Below are positions 44,275 to 55,455 of a stretch of 64,000 nucleotides of DNA, piece by piece. Below the pieces are notes generated by a model. The model worked only from the letters and a program-made list of their open reading frames with translations. It made no database searches and was not told the DNA's origin. Positions within the stretch are counted from its first letter, which is position 1. Each line of letters starts with the position of its first letter. The position numbers and the translations under genes were made by a program. Origin of the DNA: Zopfochytrium polystomum (Eukaryota; Chytridiomycota; Chytridiomycetes; Chytridiales; Chytridiaceae); the NCBI GenBank assembly GCA_025765615.1, contig JAIVFJ010000117.1, positions 124,001 to 188,000 of the forward strand. The letters run 5' to 3'.

Positions 44275-47200
44275 TCAGCCAGCCAAAAGGGTCAAGCTTG
44301 CAGGCATAAACCATTTGCAGAACATAGCACGCTCACCAGGAGGAAGAACTGCACATTCCCAGACCTTGTGCTCATCTATGAGAGAGTGAAGCTCCTCAAG
44401 CTCAGATGCAGTCCATTCTTCATTGTAGTCTGATTCGTGGGCTTTCTTGTGGGAACGTGGCACTGGTGGGAGTTGTGATTGGTGGATTGGTTCTTTAGGG
44501 AAGCACTTTGGGAAGCGTGGTTCTGGTTTAGCTGATGCAAGGTAGAGTCGCAAGAGATAGCGAGTGATTGTTCGATTTGCAAGTAGCTTGCGAAGTCCAC
44601 TTGGTGCATCTTTGATGTTGACAATGACAGATGGTGGAAGTGGTGATTCAATGACAGGTTCCGGTTCAGTGTTGATGGATTCTGCTACGCGATCTGCCAT
44701 TGGAGCTAGGCTCTCTTCAGGTTCGTCTTCATCTTCGCCCAGGACGACAGCAAATGTGTCAGGGTTACAACCATAGTTGTCATCGTCATTATCGTCTTCC
44801 ATATCTTGGGGAAGAGTTAAAGGTTGATTTGAGGTGTTTGTTGATGGTGATGGCAGCTGTCCCCCCCTGGAAGCCTGGCGCAGTTGCTGGCGAGTACGAG
44901 AGGAGGGAGCATCGTCAGAAGGAGAGTTGGACAATCGACAGTAAGAGTCAAGTGGTGGTTCAACAGGCTTGAAAGAAGGAGAGTCGTCAGTTTCAGGAAA
45001 ATCCGTAAAATCATCAGAGAGAGAAGTTAAGAAATCAGAATTAAGAGATTGAAGCTTAGCGTCACTGCGAACAAGGCCAGGAAAGACATGCTCATGCAAG
45101 TTTTAGTGGCGTGTCGGAAGAATGGCCTGTGCAGTAAAGTCGTAGCTGAGGGCAATAGACTTGCTGTCTGTGTCGAAACCCAAGAAGAGTCCAAGTGAGG
45201 CCAAAGGAGAGAACTTGGTCTTGTGTGAGTTTGCAGGTTCTGTATACTCATTGTTGAGTGTGACAATGAGGCAGCCAAAAAATTCCAAGGTGGCGTAGGT
45301 TGGGTTTTCGGCCTTGGTGATATTCAAATGGAATTCGACCAGTGCGAGTGTGTTGCACACAATTGCGCAGGAATGAAGCATGGCGTATTGCGTAGCTGGG
45401 CTTCAATCAGGAGACAGGAAGCAATGTGGGTGATGACCTTGATGGCATTTTCTGCAACACCATCACCCTCTTTGACATAAGGGACAGAAGGCTGAAAGAC
45501 AATGGGAGGTTGATGGTTGATACAGTAGGCCTCAAATTGCTGAGTGTTAAGACTGAGGTTGTCTGCCTGGACAAACAGAGTTTGACGAGTGGGGAAGAGT
45601 TGCTCTTCAAAATCCATGCGATCAATTATCCTTTGAGTGACACCTGCTGTGCGAGCGACAGTGTTGACCCAAGTATAGCCTGCGGCATAGTCGACAATAA
45701 CTTTAAAGTAGTTGGGACCATCAAGAGAACGTGTACTGATCTTTCCAGTTTGGTCGGTACACAGCATCTGCAGCAGGGCAAAATCAAAACAAGGCTTGGC
45801 CATGAGGTGTTGCTGGCGCATCTTTGCCATATCACAAATGAGGCAAGGCTCGCGTGTTGTTGGTGGTGGTGCAGGAGCACCGTAAAGATCACCAGACTTG
45901 AGAGTATCGCGTACTTGCTCTTGGTGGATGTGGCCAAAACGTCAGTGCCATAGGTCAGGTGCAGTTCCTAATGATGCGTAGGCAATGGGCTCAACTGAAA
46001 TTTTCCTCTGCGCAGCTGGGTGCTGGACTGGAATGAGATAGTAAAGGCCGTCACGTCCTTTGCCAATCTTGATGCCGTGTTGAGATGTGAGGGTAGCAAG
46101 ATCAAGAAGTAAGACAGAATCTTGAGTGAATAGCGTCCCAGCAGTTGAGTCTTGGAGGACATGAGACACAGAGAGGAGCGGTTCCTTGAGTGATGGGACA
46201 TGAAGCACATTGCGGAGCACCACATCAAACCAGGAAAAGTGAGAGTGACAGATCCAATTCCTTTGATGCGGCATTCATGGTCATCTGCTAGGCGGGCATG
46301 GTGTTCAGTTTCAAATCGTTGGTACTCAGCGAATTGCTCCCTTTGTGGGATCATTGTGGGTACAGCTCCAGAATCGATCATGTACAGAAGAGAGGCTATG
46401 CCTGTGTGTGACGCGCTCACTGTTGCAATGTTCACAAAGAAGTAGAAGCAAGAGGGACTGTTTATTTGAGAAGACGAAGAAACAGAGGGTTCTCCTGTAG
46501 CAGGTTGAGGGTGAAATCCAGAGAAAGGAACAAGAGTTGCTTGTGGTGCAGCCTCAGTTGGTACAACCACAGTTGCTGAGGCTGAAGCATGGTTTGGTTG
46601 AGCTGGTGTGAAGTGGTGCGTTTGGAGCCTGGCTGAGATGGCATTGGCTCGGCGCATGTGCAGACAGTGCTCAGACTTGTGCGTGTGTGCGTTGGTGACC
46701 AAGTTTGGAATCTCCGCACAGAACTCACACCTGGTGCCTTCAACTCTTCCAAGACGTCGATGGATTGAGGTAGCCTTTGGCTCTGGCCTATGGGTGACTC
46801 CTGGCTTGCAGTGGTCACGACAGTCCCTTTCCATGTGGTGAGCGTATGCCTTGTGGTAACCACACCAGGTGCTTGGCCTATCCCCACGACGAGGGGAGCA
46901 AGAGTGGTTGTGGTTGTCATGGATGTTGTGACCCCTGTTGTCATTGCTCCTGTAGTTGCTTCCTTGGTGATAATTTCGTTCTGCTCGCTCAAGGTCATTG
47001 CGGCCTCCTTGGATGTGGTCACTTCGGTGGTGTCTATCCTTGCGATGATCATGGTTGTCACAGTGGTTGTTGCCCACTTGACACCAGTTGCAGTTGTTGC
47101 AGCAGTTCCCGCTGTCTTCCTCTTCATCCGCCTCAAGGGTAGTCAAGACAGCAGTAAGCTCATCCATGCTATTCTGTAGATTGTTGAAGCAGGCGTCATT

Positions 47201-48033
47201 GTTTCGAAGTGCTGCCACAAATGGTGCAAAACGACTATGAGTTGAGCTGCGTGCAAGGTCTGTGTGCAGTTTGCTCTGCAGTTTTCGTACAAACTCATCA
47301 AGTCTGTTCTGGCCATGACCTTGGATGAATAGTCGCTGAAGTCGCTCAATCTTGTGCACATAAGAATTCAGATCTTGGTAACACAAGGGGCTTTGAGTGT
47401 CTGTGCGTAGCTGCAGCCCTGACCATCTGTTTTCAAAATCATCAATCGAGCTGGATGGGCAGGCATTATTGAATGTTGGTGAATGGCAGCCACACAGTCT
47501 TGATAGAGGTGAATGTTGTGGCAGAGTTCAAACAAGTGGGAGGTCTCTGGAAGCCTGATCATCAAAGCTGACCGAGCTGTTTTGTTCTCCTTGATGAAGG
47601 TGGCATGCATCTTTAGCACAGCATTCATGAACTCTGATGAAGTCATGATGTGATGCTGAATGTGGTACTTGACAGTTGCTTTGACAGCCACAATTGGTCC
47701 AGCATTAGCTTGCTCAGCGGCAGTTGGTGCCTAGCGATAGTTTGGTGAGAGTGTTTAGCCGGCCTTCGGCTCTGGTGTGCTGTGCCCACCATTTCAACAG
47801 TGCAGCCAGAAACGCCATCTGTCCCACTGATCCTTGGGTTGGTGTGTGACGTACATATGGTAGGCCTCCTTGTTGCAGAAAGGTCTCTCAAGAGGGAATA
47901 GGTCCGTCTGTGTTAGGTCCTGCATTCCCTTTTCACCAATAACCTTGATCTGAAGGTTGCCAATAAAGTCATTGAATTCCGTCAGCGTCTTGCCAGTGGA
48001 CATGCCAACAAACAAGTTTAGGTTGGACAACAT
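44275..48033 (-). pseudogene. Copia element remnant C: gag to pre-RT linker
   Basis: From high to low: Gag start (FVGMSTGKTLTEFNDF, 48033), mid-Gag (47691-47368), and a 472-codon frame (47386-45968). That frame holds the Gag C-terminus, an Asn/His/Arg-rich basic stretch, a knuckle-like WCGYHKAYAHHMERDC and the protease YMIDSGAVPTMIP. Next come VLRNVLHVPSLKEPLLS, pre-integrase and integrase (MAKMRQQHLMAKPC; TGKISTRSLDGPNYFKV; EGDGVAENAIKVIT). The long acidic linker 45099-44275 ends in KVWECAVLPPGERAMFCKWF, just where RT should begin. RT and RNase H are missing, cut ~110 bp from the RING gene start. Several frameshifts. The longest-preserved Copia copy here. Confidence 0.82.
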
Positions 48034-48882
48034 TGTGTTGTGTGTAGTTATGATTCTGTTGCAGGAGAAAACCAGTTGCTGGAAAAATTTGCAGGAGTTG
48101 CTCGACAGTCCGGCAGTGACAAATAGTGACTCTAGGAGTTGTTTGATGCTCTACTTGATGAATAAATGGTCCAGAATAGAAGATGGGTGTAGCCACAATG
48201 CTTGTAGCAAGATGATTGATGGGCAGAAAATTCTGAAATCAGAATAGCAGGTTGGCACTGTTGAATAGTGACTGTGTGCCAAATTTCAGGCCGAGGATCA
48301 AAGTTTTGGTGGTGTTTTCCCTTGGGGAGTGTTGGAGAACAGAATAGAGAGAACTTAGAGCAATTTGGTGCCAGCGGGGTTGACTTGTCACACAAGAAAG
48401 GACAAAAATGGTGGTTGGAGGTAGTGGTTGTTCGACTTTTTGGACCCCCTTATTGAAATCTCTTGTAGCTCCTGCTGTGGGCATCGTGGCGGGGCGCGTT
48501 AGGTATCAATGGAAAGAGCAGAAGCAGGAGAATACGTTTATGCAAGGGCGTCCTCTGATCGCTTCTCTCCGTTGCGTCGATGTCACTCAAAGTTGAGAAA
48601 GCGTTTTTTTGAGTTTGGATGCCAATCAAAATCTGTAGAGACAACTTAGAGAGCTCTGTGATAGCTCGTTGAAAAGAGGAGATTCAGGGCTTTTAAATGC
48701 ACTATAGCAAGTCCGGACTGAGTGACGGGGTCGGCCAGGAGAGGGCGTCGAAAATTTTGGCCTCCCAGACAAAATGGTTTCTAAAGTTGAGCTATGCTGA
48801 TTCTGTTTGTTGGAGGTGGTAGAGAGTGTTTTTTGGAGCTAGAATCTGTGGTTAATGCAGCCAGATAGCTGGCGTGCTGATG
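48034..48882. other. Copia leader/spacer, no gene seen
   Basis: Lies between the Gag start of remnant C and its LTR; 850 bp is long for a leader, so another insertion or rearrangement is likely. No domain is readable. Confidence 0.35.
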
Positions 48883-49287
48883 TGTAAACAGTCTACTCTG
48901 AGTGAGTGAGTGGAAGGAGTGAATGAAGTGGAGATGTGTGTTTGTGGGTGGTCCTTCTCCCCAACTTGGAGAGAAAGAGAAAAACTCTGTTATGGATTAT
49001 TGATACATGATATACAACCTGTAATATTTGCTAGGCAAGCATGACTGGCACAGGGTAAAAACCTCTCCTATATTATCTGCTTGAGCAGAGGAGGAGGAAA
49101 ACTGTTGACACTGGGTTTCTGTTCCACTTAGTACTTGGAGTATTTGTCATCAGCGCAAGCAGTGCCCAGGTCGGCATTGGCAGTGGCTCACTCTCCCATG
49201 GGCATCGTGAGAACAATAACTGACAGTCACAATAGGTTCAGGTCCGTCTTGTGCCTCTTGCTGCTAACCAGTCAGTTCTGCCCAACA
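48883..49287 (-). repeat. 5' LTR of Copia remnant C (405 bp)
   Basis: In element orientation starts TGTTGGGCAGAACTGACTGG and ends CTGTTTACA, matching the solo LTR at 26390-26798. Flanks (GTTTG on the outside, TGATG inside) show no duplication, as expected for one LTR of a larger element. Confidence 0.75.
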
Positions 49288-49633
49288 GTTTGTCTGAAGT
49301 TGCGGGTTTGCCAGTATGCCTGTGCTGCAAGACTGTGGCACCTCTCTCTTTCTGTCCTTCTTTGTCTGTCCGTGTATCAGTGGCTTGGGGTGTTAAGGAG
49401 TTTCGGTCTGGGCAAAGCCCTGACCCAAGCCTTTTATCTTCGTTGGTCACTCTTTACATGGCCTGCCACCATGTGCATCAAGGCCTGCCACACAATATTC
49501 ATTAAGGTATGCCACCCTAATTTTCAATCCAGCCACAGGTTGCCAGTGCACTGCATTACCAATATCCAAGGAGGTGAGGTTGAGGCCTTTGCCTTAAGTA
49601 TCTTTTCTTTTTTTTCCCTTTCATTTTATTTTA

Positions 49634-49700
49634 TTTTTTTTTTTTTTTTTTTTGGGCAAGGATTACTTTCAAGTCAACAGGCATCCCCTTGTTAAAACAG
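49634..49700 (-). mobile_element. Poly(A)-tailed retroposon 3' end (inverted)
   Basis: Twenty T followed by GGGCAAGGATTACTTTCAAG and CAACAGGCATCCCCTTGTT. This is the reverse complement of the 3' end seen at 24864-24931. The body further right is not recognisable. Confidence 0.45.
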
Positions 49701-51807
49701 CAAACGTTTTATACACGAATGCGCACAAAAAGAGCCACTCAACAGCAAATCTTTCCCCACTGAGCTGGAACAACAAGTTTGGTGGTGCTGCATCGAAGGC
49801 GCCAAAAAAAAAAAAAAAATAATAACCGTGCTTCTAAGCGCCTGATGAGCCCTGGGGGAGGTTGGCTGAGTCTACAGAGGACTAAGCAGAATGCGCTAAG
49901 TTTCGCTGCAGCTGTTGTGCTGCACGGTCATAAGCCTGTACATCCCAGCCCATTCGTGGAAGACATCTTTGTGCGTTTGGATTGAATCGAAAGATTGCGG
50001 TCGGATTTGCGATGATCATCCCAAAGGATGTGGCCTGGCGCTGAAGGTTGGGGATGGGTTGTTTTCGACATCTTCTCGAACACACACGGGATCTCTCTAC
50101 CGCGCGTCAAGCGCAAATCATTCGTGATCTTTGGACCAAAAGAGATGGAGTGGCCTGGTGGGCGAGTTCGCCCACCTCCTATCAGCCAGCAAAATAACAA
50201 CTGATCGGCGCGTAAGCGTGAGTATCTGTATTGCTTTCTCTCCCTTCTGACCACGAGAAGTACACATCTCATTCCGCTGCAGCTGTGCTTGTTGCGTGAT
50301 GCAAGCGTTTTAGTCACCCAAAATCAAGGCCGCCAAGCGCATCAAGTCACTGAAATAAAGGCAAATTCAACCACGCATCAAGTCGCTTGCGGGATTCTTT
50401 TCCTTTGCTTTGGAGGTGTCTGTTATCTCCCCTGCATTTGGACATTTTGGTGTCCAGGCCCGCGGCATAGACCACATCGATTTTTGCTCTTTCCTGCACC
50501 GCCGAGCGTTGGTTGAGTTTCCCTTCGCTTCGCATTTTCTTCTTTTGACTCGCGTGGAACCGAGGCTGCTGCTTTCTGAGAAGCATTGTTAGCATGTTTT
50601 CTGTTACCATTGCCCGCGCAGTCTCAAGCTGAGCCAGCGTCACTTTGCACGCTTTGCCCGTCGCTGCTTTGTCGAAGCGCTCTTGGTGTGTTCAAATTAG
50701 CTGCTGATTGTTGCTGGAATGCGATGGTGAGGCTTGCACCTTGCATGACATGCTTCACAAATCGAAGAGGAAGTCCTCGCCAGCATCAATCGATCCACCG
50801 GTCAACATGTCGGAAGCTCCTGCTTAAACTTAAATTGCATTCCTCCAGCTTCCACAATTACCTTCTTATGTTTGTCAGACTGATTAGGCGAAGATGAGAC
50901 TGAACGACTGCCTTGACACTTTCTTTATTGCTAAAGTACTCGACCAAACGACCTAGAAGTAACTCCTTCAGTTCCGACCATACCAGCTCGATGGGATTCA
51001 GCTCACAATGAAACTTGGGAAGAAGGATGTTATGTTTCCAAGACTTCTTTCACTTTTGAGGTTGAAGCACCAGCTCCCGAGGCAAGGAGCAAACTGCATT
51101 GCGTGAGCAGATTTGTTGTGAAATGGAAACTTTAATCGATTGTGGGACTCGCAGCGAGAGCGAGGGAGGGAGATATATATATATATATATATATAAAAAG
51201 AGATAAGGCCCGCCGGCAAACCAAGGAATGTGTGGCAACAACCATTTCGCAAACTATGGTGACACTCGTGGCGGGTTTTCCCGGAAGTTGAAAGTCCCTT
51301 GTGTGCATTGAACTCGATCAGGAAATATTTGTGCTTTCAAGAAAAGTCGATTTTGTGCCTAAAACGGGGAGGGGTTATGAGCGCAAGCGGGAATCCTCGA
51401 AGGTGTTGCGATGGCTAAAAATGAGAACAATCAACAACCTTTTGTGGGTGCGCAAAGTTGTAGAGGTGAGTTTTTTTCCTTCTTTTTTTTTTTTTTTTCA
51501 CACACCACCTTCACAAAGCGACGCGCCTATAGATACTGTAGATACACATTGGGGGGAGTGAGCGCAACGGGAAGCGGTAGCCGCCCTCGGATGCCGCACC
51601 CCGGGAGTAAGAAAAAGAAAAAAAGTCAATGGGAAACAAAGGAAGGCTTTCACCGTCTGGCGTTGTTTGGCAAAACCAAAGCGAGCAAACAGATATGAAA
51701 GAGAGAGAGCCAGAGCCCAAGCAGTCCCTTCTTTCGACGTCAGCCGCACCCCTCCCCGCTCCATTCTTCCCCTCCGATTCAGCCGCTAAACGGACCTGCC
51801 CCTTGCC
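49701..51807. other. 2.1-kb region without recognisable genes
   Basis: Contains an A/T tract near 49803-49822, an (AT)n repeat at ~51172-51194 and purine-rich stretches. Open frames at 49928-50317 (minus) and 50347-50643 (minus) are of moderate length but match nothing I know. Start context and coding bias are weak. It may include the MGR2 3' region at its right end. Confidence 0.4.
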
Positions 51808-52611
51808 TCACCGCCTCCAGAGCTCCTCGACCACGACGCGGCGCCTCTCCGGGAACAGGGCGAACGCAAGGGACGACGCGGGCGCCGCGGCTGCGGCCGC
51901 CATCCACGCGCGCGGCTGTTGCTGCTGCTGCGGGAACCTCCGCGCTGGGCCGTACTCGATCGCAAGCGGTGACTCGTCGCCCTCGGTTCGGAGGAGGGAG
52001 CCGATGCTACGTGTGTTTAATTTTGGAAGTGAATTGAGAACTGGGGATGGGCAAGAGGGATCCGATTTCACCTCACCTCATGAGGAAGGCGAAGAATCCG
52101 CCCGACTGGAGCATCTGCTGACCGACGGTGGCGAGGTAACCGCGTTCGCCCGGTCCGTACCTGGTTGAGCATTCAACGGGGGGCAACGGATGTTTTTCGC
52201 ATTTCTTGATTAGAGGGCGAGGTCCAGCAACGTTTCAGGCTCCTCTTACCGCAACACGGTGAATGCGCCCGAGAGGAATCCGATCGACATGCCGGTGATA
52301 CCGCCCATTAGGAAGCCTTTCATTTGTAAGCGCGCGCGCAGTGCGAGCATGCGTTTGCAGGTCGTGTTTTCGTCGGTTTTGGTCGTGTGAAGTTGGAGGT
52401 TGTTGTTGCAAGGAGGTCAGCAACGGAACGTCGGCAGCTCCCGAAGTTATCGTTATTGCAACGACGACGCAAACGAATTTGCCCCAGGGCTCGAGCACTC
52501 GACCACTCGCCCACTAGCGGGGCGGGAAGAGGGCGAAGGCAAGCAGCACACATCGCACTCACCCATCTTCATCTTCTCAAAGAGCATCCATCGGTCCCGA
52601 CTGGCGTCCAT
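51808..52611 (-). CDS. MGR2: Romo1/Mgr2-family mitochondrial inner-membrane protein, 4 exons, 132 aa
   Basis: Mgr2 seals the TIM23 channel laterally and couples presequence import; Romo1 is its animal relative (family knowledge). Exons 52611-52563, 52316-52250, 52160-52077 and 52006-51808; GT..AG introns and the summed frame closes at 399 bp. Start MDASRDRWMLFEKMKMG matches the family's W-x3-F/V-K-M-G entry. First membrane helix GFLMGGITGMSIGFLSGAF, loop LRYGPGERGYL, second helix LQSGGFFAFLMSIGSLLR, all with the expected Gly pattern. The C-terminal ~60 residues are a Gln/Ala-rich extension. No single open frame reveals this gene; it appears only after splicing. Divergent from SIR2. Confidence 0.85.
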
Positions 52612-53064
52612 GATTCAGGCTGCTGCTGCTTGCTGTGGCGATTTGTTCTGCTTCTTTCTTTTGCAAACTCGTGGCGCGCGCTTCAGCGGGCGTGCGGGCC
52701 TGCGGGGCGTACGAGCTTCGCGGGCGCGGGACTGCGTGGCCTAGCGAGCGGGGGGCGGGGGCGGGGGGCGGGGCAGGGGGTATGAGCAGCGGGCGCTCGT
52801 CCCTCCTCCTTCGATTGGCTGATGGGGTTGGGAGTGCGAGTGTGACTTGTTCTGCTGCTGGTGCTGGTTGCTTGAAAGGTCGACACGCACGTGCGTAGTG
52901 GCCCTCTCTCCTTCTCTGTCTCTCTCTCTCTCTCTCTCTGTCCCTCTCTCTCCCTGTCCCTCTCTCTCTCTGTCCCCCCCCTCTCTCTCTCTCGCTCTCG
53001 TCTCTCTCTCTGTCCGGCTGTCTGCCGCACTCTTCTCTCTCCTTCCACCAGCTTCCACCACCAA
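52612..53064. promoter_or_regulatory. Shared divergent promoter of MGR2 and SIR2
   Basis: 453 bp separate the two ATGs. A G-rich block (~52740-52790) and a long CT-rich tract (52910-53040) sit on the SIR2 side. No TATA box is evident. Confidence 0.5.
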
Positions 53065-54915
53065 ATGCCTCCTCAGTCTCCCCCTGCACCCTCCCCCTCA
53101 ACCGCTTCCAACACTACCAGCGACAGCGACGCTCGTTCTCTCTCCCCCGTCGCCGCTCCTGCCGCCGCCGCCACTGCCTCCTCCTCCGTCCGCTCCTCAT
53201 CATCCTCCTCCTCCTCCTCCTCGCTCGGTCGAACCCGCGATCACCATCATCATCCCACAGACAACACTGGCAGATCCAAGAGCGAGAGCCCGCCGCCACC
53301 GCCACCGCCGCGCTCCAAGGATCCCGACGAAGAACCGCGTCCCGGCCGCCGGCTCCCGCCCGCCAAAAAGCGCAAGCGGCAAGACTTGCCCCGCAGCCTC
53401 AAGCGCGATCCACTTGAAGCGAAGAAGGAAGAAGAGGAGAAAGGGGATGCCGCCGCAAAGGCGGCCCTTCCAGCCCCAAGTCTACCAGTGTCAGCCCCTG
53501 CCGCCGACTTCGTCGACGCGGACCTCGTAGCGCGCGTGGCCGGGCTGATCCGCAGCGCCAAGCGCATCCTCGTCTTCACGGGCGCCGGCATCAGCGTGTC
53601 GTGCGGGATCCCCGACTTTCGGAGCCCCGGCGGCATCTACAGCCAGCTCGGCGGCTTTGGCTTTTCGGACCCACAGGTTCGGAAAAAGGAGAAAAGAGGA
53701 AAAAGAAATCCAGAGAAATATTTCGCTCACCGATGAATTTTGCGTTGCAGGAAATGTTTGATCTCGGCTACTTCAAGGCCAACCCGCAACCCTTCTACTC
53801 TTTTGCAAAGGTAGGACCCTTGACTCTATTTTCTCGCTACTTTTCTTTCTATTTCGATCTCTCGGTTACCACCACCGTAACGAACATCTATGTCTTCGCC
53901 TCTCGGTCCGTTTTTTTCTACTTCTGGCGCAAACACCCAGGCGCTCATCCCCCCACCCAACCTGCAGCCCTCTCCAACCCACCGCTTCATCCGCGCCCTC
54001 GAAACCTCCCGCCGCCTCCTCCGCAACTACACCCAAAACATCGACGACCTCGAGACCGCCGCCGGCATCTCGCCCGCCCGCTTCGTCCGCTGCCACGGCT
54101 CGCTGCTCGCTGACCCGCCTTACTGCGTCCGCTGCCGCCGCGCGTTCGACCAGGCCGCGTTCCGCCGCGCGCTCGAGGCCGCGGTGGTCGCGAGGTGCGA
54201 CGCGGTGGTCGCGAACAACGTTGGCGGCGGTGGGAGCGACGACGATGACGACGTGGACGACCCGCGGCGGTGCAGGCGCCGGAAGCGGCCGCCGCCGATG
54301 CAACAGCCTCCGCCCCGCCCCGCCGCCACCCCGACCCGCACCTCCGCGCGCCTCGCCGCCTTCAGCACCAGCAGCCTCACCACCACCGTCACTCCGCCTT
54401 CGCCCGGCACCTGCAACGGCCCGATCAAGCCCGCCATCACCTTCTTCAACGAACCCCTCTCAGCGCGCGTGGAGCGGCAATTCGCGCGCGACCGGGAGTC
54501 CGCGGACCTGCTGCTCGTGCTGGGCACGTCGCTGGCGACGGATCCGGTGCGCGCGTTCGTAAGGCAGATGCCGGAGGGCGTCGCGCGGGTGTACGTCAAC
54601 AACGAGGACGTAAGGGAGGCGAGGGGGCTGTTTGACGTGTTTCTGAGGGGAAGGTGCGAAGACGGTGAGTGCCCGGAGGTGGGAGGAGTGTGTGTAGTTG
54701 GGTGTGATGTGAAGCGACGAAACCGCGGCGTAAACATCTGCTGTTGTACAAGTTTTTTGCCCAGCCCCCACCATTGGTTCGATCCGACTTTTCATGTCCC
54801 AATCCGTCTAACTAATCATCCACGCCGGTCCCCCCCTTCCTTTTTGATTCCTCCAACAACAACCGCAGTCGTTCGCGCGCTTTGCAAAGCGTTGGGCTGG
54901 AAACCTGTCGGATGA
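53065..54915 (+). CDS. SIR2: Sir2/SIRT1-class NAD-dependent protein deacetylase, 4 exons, 480 aa
   Basis: Removes acetyl groups from lysines using NAD. Exons 53065-53676, 53751-53810, 53941-54664 and 54869-54915; the frame closes at 1,443 bp. The N-terminal ~140 residues are Ser/Pro-rich with a basic patch (PPAKKRKRQ), a likely nuclear signal. Rossmann motif [19 protein letters not shown] at ~172-190; [11 protein letters not shown] crosses the first junction. NYTQNID and catalytic His ~276 (CHGSL), first zinc pair C286-x2-C289, [26 protein letters not shown] and a C-terminal [11 protein letters not shown] follow. The second zinc pair is odd: the only candidates are Cys335 and Cys382, separated by an inserted Asp/Arg/Pro-rich segment. 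[12 protein letters not shown] and the DPQ-MFD stretch favour the SIRT1/Hst1 group over SIRT2. Confidence 0.92.
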
Positions 54916-55130
54916 CAAGAGAAAACGCCTTGGGAGAGAGGGCCGTTTTGTATGTATCTGCTTTCGCTTGTGGCGATATCAATTCTAGATTCCTAAAGGG
55001 GGGGGTTTCCCCTGATTCAACTTGCCCCGAGAGAAATGTTGTGAACGCTGTAAAGCACTGTTATCGGGCTCGCTTGGGGATTTTTTGCAATGGTTTATTT
55101 ACTGCGCTGGGCAGTGTCCCACATCGGGAG

Positions 55131-55178
<48 letters not shown>

Positions 55179-55408
55179 CGCAAATTCGTGACCTACCTAG
55201 TTAGTGTCCTTGAGGGGCATGCGACATTGACGTCGCAAAATTTCGCTTCCCTTTCTTTGCCTTTGGTACTACCCACAATGCACTCGCTTTTTTCTTTTCT
55301 TTTTTTTTTTGTATCGGGGACGTTGGATTTGTTTAGGGTACGAAAAGGAAAAAAAAAAAAAAAAAAAAAAAAAAAAGAAAAGGTGGCCGGCCGACAAGCG
55401 ATCAAGGG

Positions 55409-55440
<32 letters not shown>

Positions 55441-55455
55441 TACAAAAACAAATCA
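54916..55455. other. Convergent 3' spacer of SIR2 and SWR1 with three poly(A) tracts
   Basis: Plus-strand A runs at 55131-55174 (44), 55349-55376 (28) and 55413-55439 (27), plus a T run near 55301. No retroposon body or gene is visible between them. Confidence 0.6.

Noticed and set aside
52577..53101. Minus-strand Arg/Glu-rich frames in the SIR2 promoter
   Set aside because: They are the complement of the CT tract.
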